A stretch of DNA of 64,000 bases, from the NCBI RefSeq assembly GCF_003850345.1, contig NZ_CP027707.1, positions 4,030,001 to 4,094,000 on the forward strand. Direction: 5' to 3'. Below the pieces are notes generated by a model. It ran no database searches and was not told where the DNA came from. It saw only the letters and a program-made list of their open reading frames with translations. Origin of the DNA: Pseudomonas chlororaphis subsp. piscium. GTDB lineage: Bacteria > Pseudomonadota > Gammaproteobacteria > Pseudomonadales > Pseudomonadaceae. The position numbers and the translations under genes are program-made. Each line of letters opens with the position of its first letter. Position 1 is the stretch's first letter. Below, one piece after another: positions 52,077 through 62,038 of this stretch.

Positions 52077-53256
52077 CGCGCAGTCCTTCCGATGCTTCGA
52101 TCCGCGCCGCGCGCCAACCACCGGAGGCCGCCGCCAGCAGGCAGCAGAGCAACGTCAGCAGCAGGGCCAGTAGGTAGTGGCTCGGCAGCAACCGGCAGGC
52201 GAACTCCCCCGCCGCCGGTGCGAACAGCCGGTTCAACCCGGTTTCGGCCATACCGTACAAGCCCCAGGCCAGCAGCAGGCCGAACACCCCGGTGTACAGC
52301 GCCTGCAGCACCACGAAGGCGACCAGGGCGGCGGTGGAAAAACCCAGCAGGCGCAACACCGACAAGGCCCTGCGCTTGCGCTCGACGGCGGCCAGGGCGC
52401 TGGCGGTCATCGCCGCGAAGGCCCCGGCCAGCGCCAGGCTGGCGATGATCCAGAACACCAGGGTCAGGTTGCGGCTGAGGGAGCGCACCTGGGCGATGGC
52501 GTCGGCCTGGGTCGCGACCTCAAGCCCGCGCTTGGCGAAATACCGGCGCAGGCGCTCCACGCCGTCCAGGTCCGTGGCGTAGAGACGGAACCCCGGATAC
52601 ACCCGCGCCGTGTTCACTTGTGGCTCATGCCCAGGCCAGGCCAGGCCGTCGCGGTAGTCTTCGGCGGCTTCCAGCAGGGCCAGGGGCGCGAACAGCGCAT
52701 CGCGCTGGAAGGCCGCGAGTGGCAAGACCCCCTGCACCCGCAGGCGGGTGCGCTGGTATTCCTGGCGCCCGGCTACCTGACGGCCGAACGCGGCGCTCAG
52801 CACGTCGCCGCCCTGGACGCCGAGTTTCTCCGCCGCCCGCTGGCTGAGCAGTACCTGGTCCGGCGCCTGGGGCAGCAGCGCGGGCGCCACCAGCGGGTCA
52901 CCCGCGGCGGTGGGGATCATCTCTACCGTCAGGGCCTGAGCGGCCGAGTCCGGGTAAAGGTCGGCGGTCGCGGCGATCTGTCGAGTACGCGGCACGACGA
53001 AGGCCACTTCGGGACGACTGGCCAGTTCAGCGATGGCCTGGGCGCTGAAGCGCCCGCCGCCCATGGGCACCACTTCCCGCACCGCGGGGTCGCGCTCCAG
53101 GCGTTCGGTCAGGGTGCTGACTAGGCCGAACTTGAGGCCGAACAACACCAGCAAGGGCGCGAGCACGGCGACCAGGGCCAGGACCGCGCAAGCCGACAGG
53201 CGCACCTCGGCGCGGTAGTCGTGCCAGGCCAGCAGGGCCATCAGGGCAAGCCGCAT
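52069..53256 (-). CDS. tagS: T6SS-associated ABC permease TagS
   Basis: 395 residues with four membrane spans: one at the N-terminus (SACAVLALVAVLAPLLVLFG), then a large periplasmic domain (about residues 45-270), then three at the C-terminus (LVFWIIASLALAGAFAAMTA; STAALVAFVVLQALYTGVFG; LLALLLTLLCCLLAAASGGW). This is the FtsX/MacB-type permease plan of LolE-like systems. It pairs with TagT, whose TGA overlaps its ATG by one base (TGATG). TagS and TagT form an inner-membrane complex that, with TagQ and TagR, triggers PpkA. Confidence 0.9.
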   Translation of the reverse strand: MRLALMALLAWHDYRAEVRLSACAVLALVAVLAPLLVLFGLKFGLVSTLTERLERDPAVREVVPMGGGRFSAQAIAELASRPEVAFVVPRTRQIAATADLYPDSAAQALTVEMIPTAAGDPLVAPALLPQAPDQVLLSQRAAEKLGVQGGDVLSAAFGRQVAGRQEYQRTRLRVQGVLPLAAFQRDALFAPLALLEAAEDYRDGLAWPGHEPQVNTARVYPGFRLYATDLDGVERLRRYFAKRGLEVATQADAIAQVRSLSRNLTLVFWIIASLALAGAFAAMTASALAAVERKRRALSVLRLLGFSTAALVAFVVLQALYTGVFGLLLAWGLYGMAETGLNRLFAPAAGEFACRLLPSHYLLALLLTLLCCLLAAASGGWRAARIEASEGLRDV

Positions 53257-53972
53257 CAGCCACCTCCCGCCAGCGTCGACGTGACCCCGCCATCCGCGCC
53301 GCGCTGCACCTGCAAGGGATGCAGCTGCAGCCCGGCGCGCCGGGCCAGCGCCTCGTCATGGGTGGCAACCAGGATGCACACGCCGCGCTCCTCGGCCTGG
53401 GCCACCAGCAGTTGCATGACCCGTTCGGCGTTCAGCGGGTCCAGCGAGGCGGTGGGCTCGTCCGCCAGCACGATGCTCGGCCCATGGGCCAGGGCCCGGG
53501 CGATGCTGACCCGCTGGCGCTGGCCCACGGACAGTGCCGCCGGCAGCTTGTGCAGTTGGTCGGCGATTTCCAGCTGCTCGGCCAGGCGCCTGACCGTGGC
53601 ATCGGCCGGCAGGCCGAGCAGCGAGCGCGACAAGCCGATGTTGCGCTGCACATCGAGAAAACCCAGCAACCCGCCCGTCTGCAGCACATAGCCCATGACC
53701 CGGCTGCGCAGCCCGGCCAGCACATCCTGGCGGCCACTGCGCCAGAGCCCGGCGACATCCAGCGTAGGGCCGTCGGCGCTGCATTCGAAGACCCCGCCCG
53801 GGTCCGGGGACAGCACCAGGGCCAGCAGGTCCAGCAGGGTGCTCTTGCCGCTGCCGCTGGGGCCCACCAGGGCCAGGCGCTGGCCCGGCCGCAGGTCGAG
53901 CTGGGGCACCACCAGGCTGTAGCGCTGTGGCCCCTCGCCGCGGGTCTTGCGGATATCCCTGAGCTTGAGCAT
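53256..53972 (-). CDS. tagT: T6SS-associated ABC ATPase TagT
   Basis: 238 residues. Walker A GPSGSGKSTLLDLL, Q-loop YVLQTGGLLGF, signature LSVGQRQRVSIARAL and Walker B SIVLADEPTASLDP are followed by an H-loop (VATHDEAL). LolD/MacB-type ATPase of the TagS permease. Starts at an ATG that overlaps the stop of ppkA (TGATG) and so is translationally coupled. Confidence 0.92.
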   Translation of the reverse strand: MLKLRDIRKTRGEGPQRYSLVVPQLDLRPGQRLALVGPSGSGKSTLLDLLALVLSPDPGGVFECSADGPTLDVAGLWRSGRQDVLAGLRSRVMGYVLQTGGLLGFLDVQRNIGLSRSLLGLPADATVRRLAEQLEIADQLHKLPAALSVGQRQRVSIARALAHGPSIVLADEPTASLDPLNAERVMQLLVAQAEERGVCILVATHDEALARRAGLQLHPLQVQRGADGGVTSTLAGGG

Positions 53973-56900
53973 CAGGGCAGCGTCGCCAGGGGCACGCGAT
54001 ACAGCGCATCGCCCGGCTGGGCCTCGCCGAAGCGGACCCAGTTGGCAATGTCGTTGTGGAAGGTCTCGTACAGGCGGATCTTCGACTCCAGCTCGTCGAT
54101 GAAGTCCTGCTGCTCGGCCACGCTCAGGGACAGCCAGAGGTCCTGGGTCATGGTCAGCGATTTGCTGCGATACGGCAGGCCCTCCAGGTACTCGCCGAGG
54201 ATGCCGTCTTCGACCAGGTTGCCGCCCTGCTTCAACCGCGTCGGATCGCGGCTCATGTGGGCGCTGGCGCTGGCAATCTCCTGGAAGAAATCCTTGGGCG
54301 AGGTCTGGGTACGGCGGGCCGCGTCGACGATCAGTTTCAGCGACTGCTGCAGGTCGTTGAGCTGCAGCTTGGTCAGCAGCACGCAGACCTGGAAGGCCGG
54401 CAGCGAGGGGTTGGTCAGGTCGTGGTCGGAGGTCCAGGCGGTGATCAGCTGCGGTGCACGGACGGCTGACCGGCGGCCGAGAAAGTCCATCTGCATGGCG
54501 TAGCCGATGGCCGTGGCCTTGCTCGCAATGCTCGGCGCCCCCTGTGGCGGCGCCAGGTTCGGCATCTGGTTGTTGCGCGCCTGATGCACCTGTTCGGCGA
54601 ATGCCGAGCCGATCTCGGTGACGGTGTCGCCGAAGCGACCGACATCGCCGCCAGCCACCGGAATGTAGAGATCGCCGATCTGCGGGTTGGCGTCGGCCGT
54701 CAGGCTGCGGTACTGCTGCTCGGCGAAGTCATGGTTTTTCCGGCCTGCCTCGGTGCGCAAGTGCAGCGCATAGATCTTGATCTGTTTGCTGAGAGCGGCT
54801 TCGCGCACCTCGGCTTCGTTCATCTGGGTTCGCCCCAGCGGATCGTTCTTGCGCAGGGCGCCAGCGTCGGTGACCAGCAGGATCAGCCGCCCGGCATAGG
54901 GACTCCAGTCCATGCCTTCGACCGCCTCCATCACACCGGCGAAGGCATCCTCATTGAAGGCATGGCTTGACACCTGGGCGGCCTTGACCTGGCCAGCCAG
55001 CTCGAGGAAACGCTGCGGATCGCGGCCCTCCTCCAGGCTCACCAGGGGGCGCGCCACATATTCCAGGCCCGGGGTCTTCTCGACATTACTGCGAAACCCC
55101 ACCAGGCCGAAGCTGACGCTGTCCAGGTCGCCACGGCTGGCGATCTGCTGGTGCAATGCCTGCACCACCTTGCGTACCCGGTCGATGTAGGGCTGCATCG
55201 ATACCGAGGTATCGACCACCAGCACTATCGCCGTGCGGAAGGCGTCGCCACTGGCCTTGGCCGCCCCCTCGGCCTTGCCCGGGGCCGTGTCGCCGGGGTC
55301 GATGGAGGCCACGTTGAGCAGTTGCACCGGCTGGCCGTTGGCATCGAAGCTCTCCCGGGCCTCGAAAATCGGCAGCAGGTAGAACTGGTCCTGGGGAATA
55401 GCGCTGGCCGCAGGCTCCAGCGCGACGATCTGCGGGTCCACACTGCCTTCGTTCTGGGCCTTGAGCAGTGCTGTACGGGCCTGGGCCGTGTCCGCCAGAA
55501 ACCGTTCGAGGCTGCTCGCCTCGCGCAGGAACATGACCGGCGAACGACCGGAGCGCTCGGTGAACTTCAGCACCAGGCTCTGTTTCCAGTCGCTGACCTG
55601 CTCGGCCGGCAACCAGCCATCGCGCTGGCCATCGCTGGCGGCGCCGACCTCCAGCCAGCTGCCACCCGCCACTGTCTTGCGCTGATAGACATACAGCACC
55701 GAGAACGCCGGCAGCGCCGCACCGCTGGCCGCCGCCCCGGGCTGGCCGGACACCTGTGCGCCGGGCTTGCTCAACACCCGTTGGAACAGGGTTTTCTTGC
55801 CAGGCATCAACAGCGGACGGTCGCCGCCATCGGCGTTGGTCGCCAGCGGCGGTTGCGCTGCGCTGGCCGCCTTGGCGGGCGAGTCCCGCACCGCGCCAGC
55901 CGGCGTTTTTTTGGCCTCGACCTGGCCGTTTTGCGACTCCGTCGGCGGCGCCGAGCGCAGCCACCAGTAGCCCCCGCCAGCCAGGGCCAGTGCGCCGGCC
56001 ACGGCCACACCGAGCAGCGCCAACGACGGCCTGCGCGACCCCGCCGGCGACTTGACGCCGAGGCTTGCGGCCGGTTCGGGCTTGGGCTCCGGCGCGGCGA
56101 GCGGCGGCATGTCGAGGGAAACCGGCGTCAGCCCGCCCAGGTCGGTTGTCCCGGATTGGCCGGCGGCCGTCGCGGCGGGCGGCAACGGCAGCGGGCGGAT
56201 CTGCGTCGCCTCGGTATCGACCGGCCCGGCGGGCGACAGATGGTCCAGCGCGGCGATCAGGGCATCGGCATCGGCAAAGCGCTCGGCCGGATCCTTGGCC
56301 AGCAGCTTGCGCAGAATCCCCTGGTAACGGCCGTGGGTGATGGGCAGTTCGGGTAGCGGCTCGGTCAAGTGGGCCAGGGCCGTGGACAGCGAGTCGTTGC
56401 CGGTATAGGGCAGCTTGCCGGTGAGTATCTCGTAGAGCACCACCCCCAGGGCATAGAGATCGGTGCGACCGTCGATCTGCTGGCCGCGAGCCTGTTCGGG
56501 GCTCATATAGCTGGGCGTGCCCACGGCGAAACCGGCCTGGGTGAACTGGGTGTGGTCCTCCAGGGACTTGGCGATGCCGAAGTCCGAGAGCACCGCCGAA
56601 CCGTTGGCGCGGAACAGGATATTGGCCGGCTTGACGTCCCGGTGCACCAGCCCCTGGGCATGGGCATAACCCAGGGCCAGGGCGATCTGGCGCAGGTAGA
56701 CCAGGCCCTGCTGCGGGCTGAGCCCCTCGGCGATCCGCTCCTTCAGGGTGCCGTTGGGCAGGTACTCCATGGCCATGTAATAGAAGTGGCCGACATTGCC
56801 GATATCGTAGATGGTCACTGTGTGCGGGTGGGAGAGCCGCGCCAGGGTCTTGCCCTCGCGCAGGAAGCGCTCGCAGAAGCTGCGGTCGGCGGCCAGCGCG

Positions 56901-57061
56901 GCGGCCATGACCTTGAGCGCCACCTTGCGCTCCAGCGAGCGCTGGGTCGCCAGGTAGACGGTGGCCATGGCGCCCTCGCCCAGCTCGCGCTCGATCCCAT
57001 AGCCAGGAATCTCCATGTCCAGGCCCGAGCGTTCTTCAGCCGATGAGTTTTCAATGGGCAT
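53972..57061 (-). CDS. ppkA: T6SS serine/threonine protein kinase PpkA
   Basis: 1029 residues. The cytoplasmic kinase domain covers about residues 20-285: glycine loop ELGEGAMATVYLA, lysine VALKVMA, catalytic loop LVHRDVKPANILF, DFG in LSDFGIAKSL and APE-like SYMSPEQARG. A Pro-rich linker leads to one membrane span (LALLGVAVAGALALAGGGYW, near 350-370), then a periplasmic part with a vWA domain having a MIDAS-like DTSVS (VLVVDTSVSMQPYID, near 610) and a C-terminal helical region. PpkA phosphorylates Fha and starts H1-T6SS assembly when TagQRST signals. The ATG at 57061 overlaps pppA by 11 bases. An internal Met at 57016 is an alternative start. Confidence 0.95.
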   Translation of the reverse strand: MPIENSSAEERSGLDMEIPGYGIERELGEGAMATVYLATQRSLERKVALKVMAAALAADRSFCERFLREGKTLARLSHPHTVTIYDIGNVGHFYYMAMEYLPNGTLKERIAEGLSPQQGLVYLRQIALALGYAHAQGLVHRDVKPANILFRANGSAVLSDFGIAKSLEDHTQFTQAGFAVGTPSYMSPEQARGQQIDGRTDLYALGVVLYEILTGKLPYTGNDSLSTALAHLTEPLPELPITHGRYQGILRKLLAKDPAERFADADALIAALDHLSPAGPVDTEATQIRPLPLPPAATAAGQSGTTDLGGLTPVSLDMPPLAAPEPKPEPAASLGVKSPAGSRRPSLALLGVAVAGALALAGGGYWWLRSAPPTESQNGQVEAKKTPAGAVRDSPAKAASAAQPPLATNADGGDRPLLMPGKKTLFQRVLSKPGAQVSGQPGAAASGAALPAFSVLYVYQRKTVAGGSWLEVGAASDGQRDGWLPAEQVSDWKQSLVLKFTERSGRSPVMFLREASSLERFLADTAQARTALLKAQNEGSVDPQIVALEPAASAIPQDQFYLLPIFEARESFDANGQPVQLLNVASIDPGDTAPGKAEGAAKASGDAFRTAIVLVVDTSVSMQPYIDRVRKVVQALHQQIASRGDLDSVSFGLVGFRSNVEKTPGLEYVARPLVSLEEGRDPQRFLELAGQVKAAQVSSHAFNEDAFAGVMEAVEGMDWSPYAGRLILLVTDAGALRKNDPLGRTQMNEAEVREAALSKQIKIYALHLRTEAGRKNHDFAEQQYRSLTADANPQIGDLYIPVAGGDVGRFGDTVTEIGSAFAEQVHQARNNQMPNLAPPQGAPSIASKATAIGYAMQMDFLGRRSAVRAPQLITAWTSDHDLTNPSLPAFQVCVLLTKLQLNDLQQSLKLIVDAARRTQTSPKDFFQEIASASAHMSRDPTRLKQGGNLVEDGILGEYLEGLPYRSKSLTMTQDLWLSLSVAEQQDFIDELESKIRLYETFHNDIANWVRFGEAQPGDALYRVPLATLP

Positions 57062-57776
57062 TGACGACTACCGCCGTGATGTTGTCGGGAGCGCCCCGGG
57101 TCAGCCCCAGGTGCACCAGGCTACGGACCACCTCATAGGGGCTCGCGTTGCCCAGCACCTCGCGCAGTTCATGGTCCTCGACGGTCTTGGTCAGCCCGTC
57201 GCTGCACAGCAGGAAGCTGTCGCCGGGACGCACCTCCAGGTCCACGGCCGAGAGTTCCAGCCAGTCCTGGGTGCCCACGGCGCGGGTGACGATGTTGGCC
57301 ATGGGGTGCTCCCGCGCCTCGTCCTCGCTGAGCAGCCTGCTGTCCAGCAACTCCTGGACATAACTGTGGTCATGGCTGATGACCTCCAGCTGGCCCTCGC
57401 GCAGGCGATACAGGCGGCTGTCGCCGGCCCACAGGCAGGTGGCGCTGTCGCCTCGGGCGGCCAGCAGCACCAGGGTGCTGCCCATGATGCCAACGCCGCG
57501 CTGTGCGGTTTCCTGGCGAACCGCCGCGTTGGCCTGCTCCAGCCCCGCCCGCAACGCCTGGACATAGGCCGGCAAGGAGGGCTCGGGCGGGATGGCGCGC
57601 AGCGTATCGACGATCAGGCTGCTGACGAAATCGCCCGCCGCATACCCACCCATGCCGTCGGCCACCACCCAGAGGCCGGCTTGCACGGCATCCAGGCAGG
57701 CGTCCTCGTTGACCTGACGCACCATGCCGACATGGCTGTGGCTGGCGGATTCGTAACGCGTTACGGCTGACGACAT
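57051..57776 (-). CDS. pppA: T6SS PP2C-type protein phosphatase PppA
   Basis: Predicted 241 residues from the ATG at 57776, seven bases after GGGAG; the frame start at 57800 lacks a site. The PP2C metal motifs are present: MVRQVNEDACLD, LWVVADGMGGYAAGD, CSDGLTKTVEDHELRE and GAPDNITAVVV. PppA removes the phosphate placed by PpkA on Fha and so resets the secretion system. It lies 60 bp after tagF, from which it is separated by a short 13-bp tandem repeat, and overlaps ppkA. Confidence 0.95.
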   Translation of the reverse strand: MSSAVTRYESASHSHVGMVRQVNEDACLDAVQAGLWVVADGMGGYAAGDFVSSLIVDTLRAIPPEPSLPAYVQALRAGLEQANAAVRQETAQRGVGIMGSTLVLLAARGDSATCLWAGDSRLYRLREGQLEVISHDHSYVQELLDSRLLSEDEAREHPMANIVTRAVGTQDWLELSAVDLEVRPGDSFLLCSDGLTKTVEDHELREVLGNASPYEVVRSLVHLGLTRGAPDNITAVVVNAH

Positions 57777-57800
57777 GCCCTGGCTCCCGAAATGGCCCAA

Positions 57801-57852
57801 ATTCCCAAAATCAGTTCTTGAAATCAGTTCCCAAAATCAGCTCCCGAAATCG
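57801..57852. repeat. Four 13-bp tandem repeats across the tagF stop codon
   Basis: Units ATTCCCAAAATCA (57801), GTTCTTGAAATCA (57814), GTTCCCAAAATCA (57827) and GCTCCCGAAATCG (57840) are imperfect copies. The minus-strand TGA of tagF is the end of the third unit. A fifth related block, GCTCCCGAAATGG, lies at 57783-57795, just upstream of the pppA start. Confidence 0.8.
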
Positions 57853-58529
57853 AACTGCAGGGTGTGCGCAAGCGACGCGCAGCCGCCCTCGCCCAGCAGA
57901 AAACCGCTGAAATCCTGCGCCGCCGGCAACCCCTGGCAGCGCAGCAGGCCCGCGGCGACCCGTCCGGAACCCTTGCCCCACCAGAGGCTCGCGCCCTCGC
58001 AGGCGTGCTGCATCAGCACCGCCCCGCGCGCCGCCGCCGTAGTGGCGACGAAGCGCATCTGCCCTTCCAGCGCCTGCCTGCCCAGCGCCGGCGCGCTACA
58101 GACCGGGCTACCGAGGGCCGGCACCGCGGCCTCGAAGGCTTCGACGTCGGCCTCAGGCTCCAGGGTCGAGAGCAACAGGGCCTCGGCGGCCTCGAACCAG
58201 TCATCCGGGCCGGCCACCAGCGCGCCCAGATCGGTCTCGGCCTCCAGCAGCAGCGCGATGGTCAGCGGGAAGTAGCGCCCGACCCGGTCGACGCTGGGCA
58301 TCATCACCCCCACCGCCGCCTCACTGCCGAGCAGGCCCGGCGCCACGGCAAAGCGCCACAGCGGGCTGACCAGGTAGGCATCCAGCCAATCCGCCCCCAG
58401 TTGCGCCTGGCTGGTGGCCATGCCGGCGGAGAGCCAGGCGTCCCAGCGCTCGATAAAGGTCGGCGACAGGCCGCGGTGGATGAAATCCCCGCGGCCGGCC
58501 AGCTTGCCGTAGAAACCCGGGCTGCTCAC
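57837..58529 (-). CDS. tagF: T6SS-associated protein TagF
   Basis: Predicted 230 residues starting at a GTG in the GTGA overlap with the tssM stop; the longer frame to 58796 lies within tssM and is rejected. The N-terminal hallmark GFYGKLAGRGDFIHRGLSPTF and the VGVMMPSVDRVGRYFPLTI block are typical of TagF. In P. aeruginosa TagF is a post-translational repressor of the H1-T6SS working independently of the kinase pathway. Here TagF is a separate protein from PppA, with its own stop codon inside a short tandem repeat. Confidence 0.93.
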   Translation of the reverse strand: MSSPGFYGKLAGRGDFIHRGLSPTFIERWDAWLSAGMATSQAQLGADWLDAYLVSPLWRFAVAPGLLGSEAAVGVMMPSVDRVGRYFPLTIALLLEAETDLGALVAGPDDWFEAAEALLLSTLEPEADVEAFEAAVPALGSPVCSAPALGRQALEGQMRFVATTAAARGAVLMQHACEGASLWWGKGSGRVAAGLLRCQGLPAAQDFSGFLLGEGGCASLAHTLQFDFGS

Positions 58530-61500
58530 AAGCGCTCCGGCAAGCTGAAGCCGGACACCAGCCGGCCCTTGAACGGGTTGAACGCGCTGCTGGCGCGCAG
58601 TTCGCAGGAGATACTCGCAGTGTCGACGCGCATGCGCAGGGTGAAGCGGTCCGGGGCGTTGCCCTGGGTCAGGTCGGACTGTTCCAGCAAGCGAAACCAG
58701 GCCCAGGGCCCCTCCAGGGTCAGCCCCGAACGCCCGGTGCTGGTGGGCGGCGTAACGGACAGGCGCACCACCCCCAGGCTGTTGGGGCTGGGCCATTGCA
58801 TCGCCATCGGCCGGCTGGGGCCATGGTCGTAGCTGAGCTGCTGGCCGTCCAGATCGAGCAGGAACTGGCTGATGGAGGCGTCCATGGCCACGGGCTTGAG
58901 TTCGAAGCGCACCGTCGGCTGAGTGCCTCCAGAGCGGAAGTAGGCATCGCGAATGGCCGCGGCGCGTTGGAAGGTTTGCAGCACGCCCGGGCCTATGCCG
59001 AGCTTTTCCGCGGCGCCCGGCTGCCAGCGCCAGTTGCTGGTCGAGGTGTTGACGTAGGGTTGCAGGTACTTGCGAAAGTAGTTGTCCATCACCCCGCCCA
59101 CGCCGAAGAAGTTGCCGAAGTCCTCCAGGGTGGCCTCCCGCGAACTGGAGTTGACCAAGGGGTAACGGCCGGCCAGGGACTGGCGGTAGACATTCACCAC
59201 CTCGCTGACCCAGGCCGCGTTCAACTGGGTGCGGATGCTGCCCATCATGCTGCCGGTGGTGGCGCTGACCACCGAGTTGACCAGCTTCTGTACCAGTGGC
59301 GGCTGGCGTTCGGCGCCAAGCTTGACCCGCGATGCCGTGGCCACCGCCTGGTTCTTCGCCTCGCCCAGCAAGGCCTCGCCGCTGGCGCCGCTCATGGCGC
59401 TGGCCTGCACATAGAGTTCATTGAGCTGGGCCAGCAGATCGTCGATCGGCGCTGGCCCATCCCCCTGGGTGGCCACCAGGCTATTGAGCTCGGCGAAACG
59501 CGCGCTGATGGGATCGACCTGCGAGGCTGCCGGCGAATCTTCCTCGGCCGCCTGGCCGACCAGCGAGCCAAGCTGCTGCTTGAGTTTGTCCACTGTGCCG
59601 TCGGCGGCCTTGAGCTTCTCGGCCAGCAGGCGATCCTCTTGTTGCAGGTTGGTTTCCCTGGCCACCGCATCGAGCAGTTTCTTCAGTGGCGAGTTTGGCC
59701 CGGAGAGCACCCGCAGCACATCGGCGGCCTGGGCGATGCTGTTGATCGCGACGAAGTCGAGATCGCCGAGCAGGGTTTCCCATTGGTTGAGGAAATCCTG
59801 GAAGTACAGGGCACGCACCTCCAGGGCCAGGCTGGCGACATCCTGGTTGTCGTTCAGTGGCCGGCCGAGTACCCATTGTTCCTCGGCCAGGGCGCCGGAC
59901 TGGCTGAGGCTGGCGACCATGAACGCCTGACGGTAGCCGCGGTAGGTATAGAAACCGGACAACGGATCGTTCAGCGGCTTGCCGCTCTTGCGCGTGAACA
60001 CCAGGGCGGCATCGCGCCCGGCCGCTTCGCTGAGGCGGAAATCCGCGATGCCCTCGGGCAGTTTCTGGCGTTTCACCCGGTTGTAGACCCGCTGCGCCAC
60101 GGACATCTGCTGCAACTGCCGACGCAGGTCGGCGAGCAGTGCTTCATCCAGCCTTGCCGGTGGCGGCTTGTGGGCGAACAGCGCATTGAGATGCTCCGCC
60201 AGGGCCAGCCGCTGTTCCGGGGCCAGGTCGCGCGGCAGGCTGTGGTCCCAGTCGAGGTTGATCCAGGTTTTGATGGCATCGGCGTCATAGTGCTCGGCGC
60301 TGGCCAGCATCAGGTAGGCCTTGAGACCTTCGTAGAGAAACTCCGTGTTGCCGCCGCTGCGCAACTGTTCCTCGATGCGTGTCAGCAGACGCGGCGCCAG
60401 CACCGCGATCAGCAGCTTGCGGTACACACTGGCGGCTTCAGCGGCGAGCATGTCGCCCTGGTACAGGCCATAGCCTTCGGCCCAGGACAGCGAATTGTCG
60501 GCGACATGGCGAATGGCGTTGAACAGCGGCAGCACGGCGATTACCTCGCGCTGCGCCGGGCTGAGGGATTCGACCTGCCCCTTGAGTGGCGCCAGGCGAG
60601 AATCCACCTCGGCGATATAAGCCTGATTGGCGCGGTAGCTGGTGACCCAGATGGCCGTCACCGCAAGCAATACCACGGCACTGGCGGCGAGTACCCCACG
60701 GTTGATCCAGCGATGCCGGCGCTCGACCTTGGGGTTACTGCCGACCAGGCCGCGCTCGCCGAAAGCGACATCGCGGAACAGGCGGGTGATGAAGTAGCTG
60801 CGACCTGTTCCGGTCTGGCGCGCCAGGTGCTGGCGATCCAGGTTCATGCTTTGCGCCATGCTGCCGATCAGGCGGTCGATGGGGCTGCCTTCCTGGGTGC
60901 CGCTGGTGAAGTAAAGCCCGCGCAACAGCGCACGCTCTTCATAGGGATTGGGCTTGAACACCCCCTCGAGGAAGGACGACAGGTTGTGACGCAACGCCGC
61001 GAACTGCTGGATGAAGCCGTAGATCAGATCGCGTCGGCTGGGGTCGCGCTCCTGTTGCAGGCGTTCCACCAAACGTTCGGTAAGACGCGCCTCGAGGGCG
61101 GTGAATTCCTCGTCGAAACGGGCCAGCGGGCCTTGGGGGCTCTTGCCATCGTCCAGGGCGAAGGTGACGCCCCAGACCTGGGCCCGTTCTTCCTTGCTCA
61201 GCGCGTCGAAGAACTCCATGAACCCCGGCACCAGGTCGAACTTGGTGAGCATCACGTAGATCGGGAAACGCACACCGAGCTGGCTGTACAACTCCTGCAC
61301 CCGCGTGCGGATGGCACGGGCATGGGCGCTGCGCTCGGCCTCGCTGCCCAACAGCAGGTCGGACAGGCTGATGGCGACGAAGACGCCATCGATCGGCCGG
61401 CGCTTGCGCTGGTTCTTCAGCAGGTCGAGAAAGCCCAGCCAGGCCGCCTTGTCCACCGCCGCATGGCTGTCCTGGGTGGTGTAGCGCCCGGCGGTGTCCA

Positions 61501-62038
61501 GCAGCACCGCTTCGTCGGTGAACCACCAGTCGCAGTTGCGCGTACCGCCGACGCCGCGGATCGCCCCGCCGCCCATCTGTTCGGCCAACGGAAAGTGCAG
61601 CCCGGAGTTGACCAGCGCGGTGGTCTTGCCCGAGCCCGGCGGGCCGATGATCACGTACCAGGGCAGTTCGTACAGGGTCCGCCGCTCGTTACCGCCAAGC
61701 TTGCTGCGCTTGAGCAATTGCAGCGCTTCGTCCATGCGTTGCTTGAGGGCCGCCAGCTCTTCGGCGGTGGCGACGCTGGCCGCATCCGGCGCCACCGCGG
61801 CCAGGCCCTGCATGACCTTGGCGGCGTTGCGCCGGGCCTGGACGATGCGCAATACGCGCACACCTATCCAGGCCAGGAACAACAGAGCGATCAGCGCCCA
61901 GCGTACGGCCGCCGACGCCAAGGGTTCATGGCCGGCGACGACGATCAGCGGGCCGAGGAACCAGATCACCAGGCTCAGGGCCAGCAGGCCGAGCAGCGGC
62001 ACCACCCAGCGCACCAGGAAATTGAAAAAGGTCTTCAC
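58526..62038 (-). CDS. tssM: T6SS membrane-complex protein TssM (IcmF)
   Basis: 1170 residues. Two N-terminal membrane spans (LGLLALSLVIWFLGPLIVVA; WALIALLFLAWIGVRVL) precede a cytoplasmic NTPase-like domain with an intact Walker A, GPPGSGKTTALVNSG near residue 135. A third span (GVLAASAVVLLAVTAIWVTS) near residue 460 leads to a large periplasmic region with the DUF1215 and C-terminal IcmF beta-domain features (FGVGGVMDNYFRKYLQPYV). TssM with TssL and TssJ forms the envelope-spanning T6SS complex. Overlaps tssL by 4 bp (ATGA) and tagF by 4 bp (GTGA). Confidence 0.96.
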   Translation of the reverse strand: MKTFFNFLVRWVVPLLGLLALSLVIWFLGPLIVVAGHEPLASAAVRWALIALLFLAWIGVRVLRIVQARRNAAKVMQGLAAVAPDAASVATAEELAALKQRMDEALQLLKRSKLGGNERRTLYELPWYVIIGPPGSGKTTALVNSGLHFPLAEQMGGGAIRGVGGTRNCDWWFTDEAVLLDTAGRYTTQDSHAAVDKAAWLGFLDLLKNQRKRRPIDGVFVAISLSDLLLGSEAERSAHARAIRTRVQELYSQLGVRFPIYVMLTKFDLVPGFMEFFDALSKEERAQVWGVTFALDDGKSPQGPLARFDEEFTALEARLTERLVERLQQERDPSRRDLIYGFIQQFAALRHNLSSFLEGVFKPNPYEERALLRGLYFTSGTQEGSPIDRLIGSMAQSMNLDRQHLARQTGTGRSYFITRLFRDVAFGERGLVGSNPKVERRHRWINRGVLAASAVVLLAVTAIWVTSYRANQAYIAEVDSRLAPLKGQVESLSPAQREVIAVLPLFNAIRHVADNSLSWAEGYGLYQGDMLAAEAASVYRKLLIAVLAPRLLTRIEEQLRSGGNTEFLYEGLKAYLMLASAEHYDADAIKTWINLDWDHSLPRDLAPEQRLALAEHLNALFAHKPPPARLDEALLADLRRQLQQMSVAQRVYNRVKRQKLPEGIADFRLSEAAGRDAALVFTRKSGKPLNDPLSGFYTYRGYRQAFMVASLSQSGALAEEQWVLGRPLNDNQDVASLALEVRALYFQDFLNQWETLLGDLDFVAINSIAQAADVLRVLSGPNSPLKKLLDAVARETNLQQEDRLLAEKLKAADGTVDKLKQQLGSLVGQAAEEDSPAASQVDPISARFAELNSLVATQGDGPAPIDDLLAQLNELYVQASAMSGASGEALLGEAKNQAVATASRVKLGAERQPPLVQKLVNSVVSATTGSMMGSIRTQLNAAWVSEVVNVYRQSLAGRYPLVNSSSREATLEDFGNFFGVGGVMDNYFRKYLQPYVNTSTSNWRWQPGAAEKLGIGPGVLQTFQRAAAIRDAYFRSGGTQPTVRFELKPVAMDASISQFLLDLDGQQLSYDHGPSRPMAMQWPSPNSLGVVRLSVTPPTSTGRSGLTLEGPWAWFRLLEQSDLTQGNAPDRFTLRMRVDTASISCELRASSAFNPFKGRLVSGFSLPERL

